54,728 nucleotides of DNA. Origin: an uncultured Gammaproteobacteria bacterium. GTDB taxonomy: Bacteria; Pseudomonadota; Gammaproteobacteria; Steroidobacterales; UBA11654. The stretch lies in NCBI GenBank assembly GCA_902595845.1, contig CACJRN010000010.1, forward strand, positions 1 to 54,728, given 5' to 3'. Positions 9,103 to 17,983 of this stretch are shown here, piece by piece. How positions within the stretch are numbered: position 1 is the first letter of the stretch; every line of letters starts with the position of its first letter. The position numbers were made by a program, and so were the translations under genes. The notes beneath the pieces were generated by a model that did no database searches, had not been told where the DNA came from, and saw only the letters and a program-made list of their open reading frames with translations.

Positions 9103-9795
9103 TTATCTACTCCAATAAACTTCAAGGTTATTATTAAAGAAAACCGAAATTGGATACTTCATAGGATTATTTTCCTCCATCGCCTTATTCAGAACTTCCA
9201 TTTTATCAAGTCCATGAATAAGCAAAATGATATTTCTTGCTGAGGATAAGTAGTTATAATTAAGCGTGATCCTCTCGTATTCACTGTCTTTGTTTTTCAC
9301 TCTACTAAATATTTCAGTATTAACTAGAGAAAAATATTCAGCTAGATTAGGGTCATTGGGAAACATTGAAGCAGTATGACCATCAAGTCCCATTCCAACA
9401 ATCAAAACATCTGGCTTTTCAAAGACTTCAAGCCTCTTTTTGATAGAATAGAAAGCTTCACTGATAGTGCCATGATTTGTCTTAAGGCCATGAAACTTTG
9501 CAGCGCATGCTTTATTCTTGAGAAGAGAATTCCTTACTAATGCTTCATTACTAATCGAACTATCAGTTTTAACCCATCTCTCATCAGTAAGAGTTATATG
9601 CACTTTGTTCCAATCAATATTTCGTGATGATAAATTATCAAAAAAATCTACCGGCGTACTGCCCCCAGGCACAACTAACCAAGGGTCTTTGCTTAAACTT
9701 ATGGTTTTATCAAGAAGATATGACACTTTATCACTGAGTGATTTTGAAAGAACATCTTTATTCTTAAATTCAATGATAGATAGTTCAGGATTCAT
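9103..9795 (-). CDS. pgl: 6-phosphogluconolactonase (DevB/SOL type)
   Basis: Hydrolyses 6-phosphogluconolactone in the oxidative pentose phosphate pathway. It is 230 residues long, with LVVPGGSTP near residues 41-49, LTDERWV near 68-74 and the GMGLDGHTASMFP segment in the middle, all typical of the family. The start is supported by AAGGA about 7 bases upstream inside the end of galE, which it overlaps by 11 bases. A central-metabolism gene inside a polysaccharide operon, without zwf or gnd nearby, is unusual. It may be a relocated housekeeping gene or act on a related lactone. Confidence 0.88.
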   Translation of the reverse strand: MNPELSIIEFKNKDVLSKSLSDKVSYLLDKTISLSKDPWLVVPGGSTPVDFFDNLSSRNIDWNKVHITLTDERWVKTDSSISNEALVRNSLLKNKACAAKFHGLKTNHGTISEAFYSIKKRLEVFEKPDVLIVGMGLDGHTASMFPNDPNLAEYFSLVNTEIFSRVKNKDSEYERITLNYNYLSSARNIILLIHGLDKMEVLNKAMEENNPMKYPISVFFNNNLEVYWSR

Positions 9796-10816
9796 ATTTT
9801 TTCCTTTTCATTTCAGACTGTTTCCACTTCCAACTATCCTTGCACATATCATTTAAATCTTTCTTTGCTGACCACTTAAGCATGCGTTGCGATAGCTCAG
9901 TATCTGTAAACGATTGTGAAATGTCACCTGGCCTTCTATCAACAACCTTATAGGGAATATTTTTATTATTGATCTTTTCAAATGTCTCAATTATTTCCAA
10001 GACCGAATATCCCCTACCTGTACCTATATTCAAAGCATGACAAAATCCACTCTTCTCATCTGAAGATAGTAAATAATTGAGACTAGAAACATGTGCATCA
10101 GATAGGTCAGAAACATGGATATAATCCCTCACACCTGTTCCATCTTTTGTTTCATAATCATTACCAAAGACTTCTAGATATTCCTCTTCCATAGATGCTA
10201 CTTTTAGAATAAATGGCATGAGATTATTGGGTTTATCATTTGGATTATCGCCTAAAAGACCAGATTTATGTGCACCAATGGGATTGAAGTATCTCAATAA
10301 AATAATCCTCCAATCTGGATATTCATGAAAATTTCCTCTTAGATGCTCCTCTACTTTTATCTTAGATATGGCATATGGGTTCATGCCTTTTATAGGAAAC
10401 GATTCATTGATGGGTACTGAACTTGGCTCACCATATACTGTTGCAGAAGAGCTAAATATCAAGTTCTTGATATCATATTTAGCCATTATTCTAATGAGAA
10501 GAATACTACTATAGACATTATTGAAGTAGTACTTTAGTGGAAAGTCTACTGATTCACTGACTGATTTTGATCCTGCAAAATGTATTACCGCATCAAATTT
10601 TTTTGATTGAAAAAGATTATTCATGCCTTCTTCATCAAGCAAATCTATTTCAAAGAAATTTATTTTTTTTCCAGTAATTAACTCAATATTATAGATTGCT
10701 TCAATACTTGAATTTGAAAGATTATCTACAACAGTCACGTCATGTCCTTCATCTAGCAGCTGAACACAGCAATGACTCCCAATGAAGCCTGCTCCACCTG
10801 TCACAAGAATATTCAT
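9785..10816 (-). CDS. galE: UDP-glucose 4-epimerase
   Basis: Interconverts UDP-glucose and UDP-galactose (or the N-acetyl forms). The 343-residue extended SDR has GGAGFIG at residues 7-13, SSSATVYGEP and the YAISK catalytic Tyr/Lys. The GalE-specific stretches RYFNPIGAHKSGLLGD and DGTGVRDYIHV are clear. It overlaps the upstream epimerase gene by 4 bases and the downstream pgl by 11, so it is firmly inside the operon. Confidence 0.95.
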   Translation of the reverse strand: MNILVTGGAGFIGSHCCVQLLDEGHDVTVVDNLSNSSIEAIYNIELITGKKINFFEIDLLDEEGMNNLFQSKKFDAVIHFAGSKSVSESVDFPLKYYFNNVYSSILLIRIMAKYDIKNLIFSSSATVYGEPSSVPINESFPIKGMNPYAISKIKVEEHLRGNFHEYPDWRIILLRYFNPIGAHKSGLLGDNPNDKPNNLMPFILKVASMEEEYLEVFGNDYETKDGTGVRDYIHVSDLSDAHVSSLNYLLSSDEKSGFCHALNIGTGRGYSVLEIIETFEKINNKNIPYKVVDRRPGDISQSFTDTELSQRMLKWSAKKDLNDMCKDSWKWKQSEMKRKKYES

Positions 10817-11823
10817 GAAATCTTATAAAACGACTTGTACCAATCAACAAATGATCCAATATTATCAACCAATTTATTTTTAGGCTGATAACTAACCGAT
10901 TGAATTAACTCATCAACATTGGCATGCGTAGAGAGGACATCACCAGGTTGCATGGGTAAAAATTTCTTTTTCGCTTCGATACCAATCTCCTGCTCCAACA
11001 ATGTAATGAAATCCATTAATTTTACTGGTTGAGAGTTTCCTACATTGTAAATTTTGTATGGTCCCACACTTTCAGACACCATGTCTCGATCCTGAGTCCA
11101 ATCATTATTCTCTTTAGGAATCATGTCTATTAATGGCACAACGGCGCCAATAATATCGTCTATATATGTAAAATCTCTGGATAGTTGACCATTATTATAA
11201 ATCTCTATGGTTTCACCACTAAGTATTGCTTTAGTAAACTTAAATAAAGCCATATCTGGTCTACCCCATGGACCATAAACTGTAAAAAATCTCAGGCCGG
11301 TTGTTGGCAGACCAAAAAGACAAGAATAAGAATGTGACATTAACTCATTTGATTTTTTTGTTGCTGCATAAAGCGATATTGGATGGTCAGTATGATCATT
11401 TGTAGAAAATGGTAATTTATTATTCAAACCATAAACTGAGCTAGAGGAAGCATAAATAAGATGCTTAATTTTTTTATCCTTGCACTGATTTAAAATATTA
11501 AAGTGCCCCAAAAGATTTGAGTCAATGTATGCTTTCGGATTTTCAATGGAGTATCTTACTCCTGCTTGTGCAGCGAAATGTATGACTCTATCGAAATCAT
11601 TTTCTTTAAAGAGGATGTCTAGTTTCTCATTATCAGTAATATCAACCTTTTGAAAATTAAAATTTTCAAATTCAAGTAAGTTACTGAGTCTTGCCTCTTT
11701 AAGATTAATGTCATAGTAATGATTCATATTATCAATACCAATAACATCATGACCAATCTCACACAATTTCTTTGCCAGATGGTATCCAACAAATCCAGAG
11801 GAGCCTGTAACCAAGCACTTCAT
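10813..11823 (-). CDS. UDP-glucuronate 4-epimerase-like NAD-dependent epimerase
   Basis: A 336-residue extended SDR with GSSGFVG at residues 7-13, the GAE-type segment DNMNHYYD near 32-39, FAAQAGVRYS, the YAATK catalytic pair and RFFTVYGPWGRPDMA. These are hallmarks of the family that makes UDP-galacturonate from UDP-glucuronate. The Ugd encoded at 4955-6289 would supply the substrate. The 4-base overlap with galE shows translational coupling. Confidence 0.9.
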   Translation of the reverse strand: MKCLVTGSSGFVGYHLAKKLCEIGHDVIGIDNMNHYYDINLKEARLSNLLEFENFNFQKVDITDNEKLDILFKENDFDRVIHFAAQAGVRYSIENPKAYIDSNLLGHFNILNQCKDKKIKHLIYASSSSVYGLNNKLPFSTNDHTDHPISLYAATKKSNELMSHSYSCLFGLPTTGLRFFTVYGPWGRPDMALFKFTKAILSGETIEIYNNGQLSRDFTYIDDIIGAVVPLIDMIPKENNDWTQDRDMVSESVGPYKIYNVGNSQPVKLMDFITLLEQEIGIEAKKKFLPMQPGDVLSTHANVDELIQSVSYQPKNKLVDNIGSFVDWYKSFYKIS

Positions 11824-11845
11824 TTTGATTTATCCTGATCATCTT

Positions 11846-12871
11846 TCATTGCAAAAACCTTCGAGAATATTTATTTCTAAAAAATATAGAAAACATTATT
11901 AATGGAGAATATGCAACTAGCATACCAATAAAGCCTTCGATGAAGTTAGCATAAACCAAATAGGCCATTGGAAATAACCAAAAAACATTTATGAAAGCAA
12001 CAGAAAGTGAGACTTTAGAGTGTGATGAATATTTTTCTGCGGCGATCTGATACAAATGACTTTTATGTGCAATATATACCTTTTCTTTATTTAGGACTCT
12101 ATAAAATAGAGTAAGTGTTGAATCCGTAATAAAGACGGCAAGCAAAATAACCCAGATCCAAAAAAAATCAGGAGATTCTTTTGCATGCATTATCGCCATT
12201 GAGGCAAGGCATGCTCCTAAAAAGGAACTACCTGCATCTCCCATAAAGATTTTTGCTTTTGGAAAATTAAGAAATAAAAATCCTAATACTACGCTCGCAA
12301 TCAGAAGAGGAAGGGCCCAGAAATCCATTTGTTGATTATCTAAGAACAAAAAAATAGCTATCGAAATGCATGCTGTTATTGTTTCAAGTGAGGCTATTCC
12401 ATCAATTCCATCCATGAAATTATATAAATTCAATAGCCATACGAAAAATAGTACTCCAAATATACTAGTCAAAAATTTTGAATTTATTTCAAACCCATAA
12501 AAGTCTAGAGATGGAAAGCCTCCAAGTTGATATATACACCATATAGCTAATGAGAAGTGAGCAAATAATCTAAATAATGGGGAAATCTGCTTTACATCAT
12601 CTATAAAACCAATGACTCCAAGGATATAAATAGGTATTAAGATTGATAAGTATTGATAAATTGGATACTCAGCTGCGTTTAAGAAATATGCAGAGGAAGC
12701 AAGATATACTGACGAAAAGATTATACCTCCACCAGTCGGCGTTGGTCTTTTATGCGAACTTCTCTCATTTGGTGTATCAATAAACTTCGTTTGCCTAAAT
12801 TTACTGATGTAAATTTTGGTAAAAATATAAGTACATATAGAGGTTACTAGTAAGTATATATAGATGTTCAT
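11846..12871 (-). CDS. Initiating undecaprenyl-phosphate sugar-1-phosphate transferase (WecA/WbpL family)
   Basis: A 341-residue integral membrane protein with about ten hydrophobic segments. Family motifs are present: DERSSHKRPTPTGGG-like start (NERSSHKRPTPTGGG near residue 39), FIDDVKQ near 89-95, NFMDGIDG near 151-158, FMGDAGSSFLG near 214-224 and the His-rich loop AHKSHLYQ. The family moves a HexNAc-1-phosphate (GlcNAc, QuiNAc or FucNAc) onto undecaprenyl phosphate to start a repeat unit. With the adjacent reductase (12883-13800) and the CapD-type dehydratase, the likely first sugar is QuiNAc or FucNAc. The donor is inferred. Confidence 0.9.
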   Translation of the reverse strand: MNIYIYLLVTSICTYIFTKIYISKFRQTKFIDTPNERSSHKRPTPTGGGIIFSSVYLASSAYFLNAAEYPIYQYLSILIPIYILGVIGFIDDVKQISPLFRLFAHFSLAIWCIYQLGGFPSLDFYGFEINSKFLTSIFGVLFFVWLLNLYNFMDGIDGIASLETITACISIAIFLFLDNQQMDFWALPLLIASVVLGFLFLNFPKAKIFMGDAGSSFLGACLASMAIMHAKESPDFFWIWVILLAVFITDSTLTLFYRVLNKEKVYIAHKSHLYQIAAEKYSSHSKVSLSVAFINVFWLFPMAYLVYANFIEGFIGMLVAYSPLIMFSIFFRNKYSRRFLQ

Positions 12872-12882
12872 TCGGTCTACAT

Positions 12883-13800
12883 TTATTGAGATCTAAAGGT
12901 TTTTCTCATTGCTTCTTTCACTGTATATGGAGGCTTCCAATCCATCATGCTTCTGGCTTTTTTGATGTCTATAACAAAGGGGTCAAGAATTTTGTTTGCC
13001 ATGCCTGGTCTTAGAATTCTTAAAATAAATCTTAAGATTTTGACTGGAAATCCGAAAATTAAAGGCTTCACTCCTTTGGCTTCAGCCACTTCATATACTA
13101 ATTCCTTAATAGAAAGGTCATGGTCATCAGATACCAGGAATGTTCCCTCAATTGATTTTGGATATTTAACCAAAGCAATAATAAAGTCAATTAAATTATG
13201 AATATAAACAAAACTTCTTTTATTATTGATGCTCCCAATTGGTAAAGGAACCCTAAAATTTACCATTTTAGTTAGTAATCTAAAATTCCCTTTGGCATTC
13301 TTGCCATAGACCATTGGTGGCCTTAGGATTAATAAGTCCATAGATGAATTTTCTGTTATTGTTTTAAGACCTTTCTCTGCGAGAGCCTTTGACTTTGCAT
13401 ACCCTGTCAATTTACTTTCATCTATTTTTAATTCCTCTATCAATGCATACTCATTACTTTTATTCCCATGAACCAAAACTGAGCTAATGAAAATAAACTT
13501 TTTCACACCATTTTCAAGCGCTTGTTGAGCTAGGTTTAATGTTCCCTCTGTATTAACAGAAACATAATCATCATCTGTTATATTGGATTGACCCGAATGA
13601 GCAATATTTGCTGTATGAATCACGCAATCTATATCATGAAGAATTTTTGACCAATCCGAATTCCCGTCTATATTCTTGAAAACGAGCATAGGGTCAGATG
13701 ATTTTCTAGTAACCTTAATTATCTCAATACCATTATGAATTAACTTCTCACAAAGGTTGGTGCCTATGAATCCGTTAGCGCCTGTTACTAAAATTTTCAA
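12883..13800 (-). CDS. NAD-dependent epimerase/reductase (WbpV/WreQ-like)
   Basis: A 305-residue extended SDR with GANGFIG at residues 7-13, SSVLVHG and the YAKSK catalytic Tyr/Lys. It resembles the 4-ketoreductases that sit beside WbpL/WecA-like transferases and complete UDP-QuiNAc or UDP-FucNAc. It starts with TTG; this start is set by the AGGAG nine bases upstream, which overlaps the stop region of the preceding glycosyltransferase gene. Epimerase versus reductase activity cannot be told from the sequence. Confidence 0.8.
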   Translation of the reverse strand: MKILVTGANGFIGTNLCEKLIHNGIEIIKVTRKSSDPMLVFKNIDGNSDWSKILHDIDCVIHTANIAHSGQSNITDDDYVSVNTEGTLNLAQQALENGVKKFIFISSVLVHGNKSNEYALIEELKIDESKLTGYAKSKALAEKGLKTITENSSMDLLILRPPMVYGKNAKGNFRLLTKMVNFRVPLPIGSINNKRSFVYIHNLIDFIIALVKYPKSIEGTFLVSDDHDLSIKELVYEVAEAKGVKPLIFGFPVKILRFILRILRPGMANKILDPFVIDIKKARSMMDWKPPYTVKEAMRKTFRSQ

Positions 13801-13805
13801 GGCAA

Positions 13806-14582
13806 TTAACTCCTAGTAATATATTGAGCTAACTTGAGTGGGATTTTGCATGCAATTAACAAATAATTTGTGTAAAAATTATTTCTCTTTGCGGCATCAT
13901 AAATCTCCATATTCTGTTGAATCTGACCTTTAAAACCATTATTGCTTTCTCCTCCACTCCTCATCTTGACTGTAGTTTTATCAAGATAAAAATATTTTAT
14001 TCTCTCCACATAAAACATTCTTACCATCATTTCATAATCTGATGAAACTCTATATTTTGTAGTATATTTGCCAACTTTTTCATAAATGTCTTTCTTACAA
14101 TAGAAAGTTGGATGTGGCGGCATAATTCCCATTCGAAGCTTAAGTAAGCTGAAATTATTACCTGTATAGTGCCTTAGTATTTTCTTTGTATCCTTTGGAT
14201 CAACAATATCTAAATTTGAGAAAATTGCATCACAACCTTCTCTTTCAATATTCAGAGCAAGACTGCTTATAACATCATTCCCATAAAAAAAATCACCTGA
14301 ATGAAGAAATCCTATATATTCCCCACTGGCATGATGTATGCCCTTATTTAATGCATCGTATATGCCTTCATCCTGTTCACTAAAAAACTTATCTATATGC
14401 TGAATATGTTTCTCAATAATCTCTTTTGTTCCATCTGTTGAATCTCCATCTATAACGATATATTCGATATTTTCATAATCTTGATTCCTAACACTACTGA
14501 GTGTTTCATGAATATTCTCTGCATCATTGAAAACTATAGTAATAATGCTTATTTTGATTGGTTTGTTTTGACTAGCGTTCAT
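13806..14582 (-). CDS. Family 2 glycosyltransferase
   Basis: A 258-residue GT-A enzyme: the N-terminus has ISIITIVFNDAENI, then VIDGDSTDGT, the EQDEGIYDALNKGI segment and HSGDFF in the position of the DxD region. This pattern is typical of WcaA/WfaG-like transferases in O-antigen and capsule loci. It is cytoplasmic with no clear membrane segment. Donor and acceptor are unknown. It overlaps the upstream membrane protein gene by 11 bases. Confidence 0.88.
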   Translation of the reverse strand: MNASQNKPIKISIITIVFNDAENIHETLSSVRNQDYENIEYIVIDGDSTDGTKEIIEKHIQHIDKFFSEQDEGIYDALNKGIHHASGEYIGFLHSGDFFYGNDVISSLALNIEREGCDAIFSNLDIVDPKDTKKILRHYTGNNFSLLKLRMGIMPPHPTFYCKKDIYEKVGKYTTKYRVSSDYEMMVRMFYVERIKYFYLDKTTVKMRSGGESNNGFKGQIQQNMEIYDAAKRNNFYTNYLLIACKIPLKLAQYITRS

Positions 14583-15762
14583 TTAATAAACCATCATTCT
14601 TTAAAAAAAAGATAAAAGATGAAAGGTAGAAGGCCACCATAGGATAACCAAGAGGTATTGTGGTCATCAATGCAAGTCCAAGTATTAAAGCAGACACAAA
14701 TGTTCTCATATCTCTTATTAAATAAAAAAAGATATAGAACATGAGTGGAATAATAAATAGCCCAAAGTGGAAAATAAAATATCCTATATATGACCCTATC
14801 TTATTATCATTAGAAACCCATCTGCATGAAAGAAAACTATTGGGGTCTTGTGCATAGCATAGAGTATCTAACTGATTAAGTTCTGAGATGACTCTTCCCA
14901 TGGGAGCGAGAGAATTATAATAAGACAATATGTATGGCGATAAAACATCTGCGAGTCTTGAACCTGAACTAGCATCAATTAAAAGTAGTTGAGTAATTCC
15001 AACAGTTTGAATGATACGAATTAACTCTCCGAATCTTTGATCGCTTAGAACAAAAATGAATGCTAGTGAAATTAATACTCCTGCAAATATAATTAATTTT
15101 GAGTTTAGTTGCTTGGTTAAAAGTAAAGAGATAGCAAGAAATAATCCGTGATAGAAAAATCCGGCAAGAGATGCAGATAAAAATAATGCTATAAGACCCA
15201 AAGAGATATATTTATATGTGTTCTTTTTTTCTCCAAGTAAAATCAGCAAAGATGTAATCAATGCCGAGTGAAGACCAAAAAAAGAAGGCTCAGAAGCCAA
15301 GCTTGTGAACCCTCTATTTGCTGAGGATTTTGCAAAGAGAAGAAAAGAGTAAACATGCTCTCCAAACAGATATTGAGGAATGCATGCAAGAATCCAAATA
15401 TACAAAGCAATTCTAAATATTCTCTCGGGAAATCCATAGAGATTGAGGTACTCATAGAAAAATACTAAGGATATTGAAAAAGCCAGATAAGACAAAGCGT
15501 CTCTCAGTAGCAAAAAATCTAATGGAATCCCATTAAAAAATTGAAAGATTAAAAAGAACATCGGCAAAAAAAGAATAAGGTGTCGTATTTTTAGACTTTG
15601 ATACTTAGTAAAGAAGAAGAACAAAGCTAATATTAGACTTGCAATAAAATAAGGCTGCATACCCATTTCATTTAAGCCAAATGAAATCCATGGAAACAAA
15701 GAAATAAATAATCCAAAAATAAACAAGGACTGTAGATGAATACTCTGCTTAACAAAAGTCAT
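14572..15762 (-). CDS. Polytopic membrane protein, probable O-antigen polymerase (Wzy-like)
   Basis: A 396-residue protein with about ten or eleven hydrophobic segments and one large hydrophilic loop (roughly residues 240-315) between late segments. The loop includes SGSR, a feature of Wzy and WaaL proteins. It is flanked by glycosyltransferases, as Wzy genes usually are. Wzy proteins share little sequence, so the call rests on topology and context. WaaL-type ligase is the main alternative. Confidence 0.7.
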   Translation of the reverse strand: MTFVKQSIHLQSLFIFGLFISLFPWISFGLNEMGMQPYFIASLILALFFFFTKYQSLKIRHLILFLPMFFLIFQFFNGIPLDFLLLRDALSYLAFSISLVFFYEYLNLYGFPERIFRIALYIWILACIPQYLFGEHVYSFLLFAKSSANRGFTSLASEPSFFGLHSALITSLLILLGEKKNTYKYISLGLIALFLSASLAGFFYHGLFLAISLLLTKQLNSKLIIFAGVLISLAFIFVLSDQRFGELIRIIQTVGITQLLLIDASSGSRLADVLSPYILSYYNSLAPMGRVISELNQLDTLCYAQDPNSFLSCRWVSNDNKIGSYIGYFIFHFGLFIIPLMFYIFFYLIRDMRTFVSALILGLALMTTIPLGYPMVAFYLSSFIFFLKNDGLLNER

Positions 15763-16865
15763 TTAATAAGACCAATAAGTATTTTTCTTATAGCATTAAA
15801 GCGATCATTATACTCGCCATATTTATTCATTATAAATTCCTTCGCCGCATCCAGATATTCATCATCGTGAACCTTTTCATTTGCCTTCATTATTGCTTCT
15901 TCACAAGAATTTATGGAGTATGGATCACAATAAAATGCGTACTTCTCTGTAATTTCACGATTGAATAATCGATCAGCTACCACCAAAGGCTTTCTAAAAT
16001 ATAGTGCCTCAATGCAGATAGATGAAAATATTTCTAATATGCTTGGCATAAATACAATTGACGATTTTATATAGTTTTCTGCCATATTTTCATATCTCTG
16101 CTTTCCAATAAATTCAAATCTATCAGTCAGGCCCAATCTCAAAATCTCTTTCTTTAAATTTTTGTTAGGCTCATTTGTAGATATGATTTTAAAATCGAGA
16201 CTCTTTCGGTCTAATTCTCTTACTAGAGAAGGCAAAATATGAATTCCTTTATGTGGATAATTTTCAAATGGACATAATATTTTCAAAGTAGGGTCATCAG
16301 AAAAGGTCCGTTCATTTTGATATTGTTTTGTAATCCCAATTGAATTGGGTATATATGAGTATTTTTCATTAGTAATTTTAAATCTTTGAGCAAAATTCTC
16401 AGCTGAGCTTCTAGTTTGAAAAATAAAATAATCAGCATTATTGATATAAAATTTCTGATAAAAGGTATTTAGATAGCGCTTTATATACTCATAATTTGAC
16501 CTTCCAAATTTCATATCATCTCTAGAGGCAAAGATGATATAAGGATTAGAACAACCCATAACATGCATTGAATCAAAATGAACATATGATGGACCAGCCA
16601 TTGTATAAACAAGATCAGGAGAAATATCATTCTCTATAGATTTTATGATGCTTCTTGATTTTAGATTTCTTGAAGGGCTTTTTGAAATTAAATTAATATT
16701 CCTCAAATTTTTCTGAAAATGTTGAATAATTGAATTCACAGGCTCAGAAACCAAATAGTGGAACTCAATATCTTGATCATTTTGAGATGAAAGTACAAAG
16801 TTTGCTGAATTCTGAACTGCACCGCCCTGAATATTCGTAGAGCAATTGAAAAGCACTTTCTTCAT
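15759..16865 (-). CDS. Glycosyltransferase, GT4-like
   Basis: A 368-residue GT-B type protein. The C-terminal half carries LKILCPFENYPHKGIHIL (start of the donor domain), FEFIGKQRYENM and the E-x7-E region ILEIFSSICIEALYFRKP, typical of GT4 retaining transferases. The N-terminal half is more divergent. It overlaps both neighbours by 4 bases. Substrates are unknown. Confidence 0.85.
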   Translation of the reverse strand: MKKVLFNCSTNIQGGAVQNSANFVLSSQNDQDIEFHYLVSEPVNSIIQHFQKNLRNINLISKSPSRNLKSRSIIKSIENDISPDLVYTMAGPSYVHFDSMHVMGCSNPYIIFASRDDMKFGRSNYEYIKRYLNTFYQKFYINNADYFIFQTRSSAENFAQRFKITNEKYSYIPNSIGITKQYQNERTFSDDPTLKILCPFENYPHKGIHILPSLVRELDRKSLDFKIISTNEPNKNLKKEILRLGLTDRFEFIGKQRYENMAENYIKSSIVFMPSILEIFSSICIEALYFRKPLVVADRLFNREITEKYAFYCDPYSINSCEEAIMKANEKVHDDEYLDAAKEFIMNKYGEYNDRFNAIRKILIGLIK

Positions 16866-17971
16866 GAGGATCTATCCAAAGTATTTAAAATAAAATCCTC
16901 ATATCTTCTTCCTATATACGATACGGTGAATTGATCTAAAAATCCTTTATCAATATCTTTAACACTCCTTTCTGAGTCAGCTAGTAATAATTTAGAAACT
17001 TCACTAGCCAATGATTCGATGTCTCCTTGTTTAATCAATATTGCATTTGTATCCTGGAGTAGTTCGCTCGCACCGCCAATCGATCTATAACAAACAATAT
17101 TTTCACAAAATGCGAGTCCTTCAATAAAGATATTTCCGAACCCTTCGTATAGAGATGTATTTATCATACATTTTGAGGACATTAGTAAGCTTGGTATGTC
17201 GTCATGATATTTAATAATCTTTACCTTAGATCCTAAATTTCTATCATTTATCATATTCATGATTTTTTCTAATTCGGGGCCATCACCTACGATGGTTAAG
17301 CGAGCATCAGGTGTGGTTTTTTCAATTATTGAAAATGCTTTTATTGCATGTGAGATCTGTTTTTGAGGTACAAATCTTCCGATAATTACTATGCTCCCTG
17401 CTCTCTTTTTTTCAGAATAATCTCTGATTTTTTCCTTATAATCATCATCAAGCACAGGATTTGAGATTGTAACTATGTTTACATTTTTCCTATCCCTTAT
17501 CAAATTCTCAATAGAATCAAGTGTTGCATTAGAGTTTGTAATAACTCCATCTGCTTGTTTCAGAGCTATTTTCTCGAGGAAATATTTAGTTAACTGAAAA
17601 AGACTCCTCGGTTTTTGGATAACATTAGCTATTCTACAAATTAGTCTTGTATTTCCAGTAAATCCAAGCATCTTAGTAATTCCGGAGACAACTATTGCTC
17701 CAAAAAGAGTTGCCATCACAATATCTGGGCTTTCATCCCTAATGTAGCGTGTATACCTTGAGAAACTTGTTAAGCTATATCTTGAGCCTAAGTAAATTAC
17801 GTCATCATCAAGTCGATCAACCAAACCACCTTTTTTGGATGCAACAATTAAGTTTACTTTGTGGCCCTTAGATTTGAGATGGTGAAAAAGCCTAATGAAA
17901 ACTCTTTCAGCGCCACCATTTCCGAAGCCTGGAAGAAATAAAGCAATCTTATATATTTCTTTTTGGCTCAT
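16862..17971 (-). CDS. Glycosyltransferase family 4
   Basis: A 369-residue protein with a classic GT4 layout: GFGNGGAERVFIRL at about residues 15-28, IVIGRFVPQKQ at about 193-203, IVGDGPELEKI, and SLYEGFGNIFIEGLA with the E-x7-E motif. Such enzymes transfer sugars with retention in the cytoplasm during repeat-unit assembly. It follows the GT-B-like protein at 17984-19618 after 12 bases and overlaps the next transferase by 4. Confidence 0.9.
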   Translation of the reverse strand: MSQKEIYKIALFLPGFGNGGAERVFIRLFHHLKSKGHKVNLIVASKKGGLVDRLDDDVIYLGSRYSLTSFSRYTRYIRDESPDIVMATLFGAIVVSGITKMLGFTGNTRLICRIANVIQKPRSLFQLTKYFLEKIALKQADGVITNSNATLDSIENLIRDRKNVNIVTISNPVLDDDYKEKIRDYSEKKRAGSIVIIGRFVPQKQISHAIKAFSIIEKTTPDARLTIVGDGPELEKIMNMINDRNLGSKVKIIKYHDDIPSLLMSSKCMINTSLYEGFGNIFIEGLAFCENIVCYRSIGGASELLQDTNAILIKQGDIESLASEVSKLLLADSERSVKDIDKGFLDQFTVSYIGRRYEDFILNTLDRSS

Positions 17972-17983
17972 TACTAATAATCC

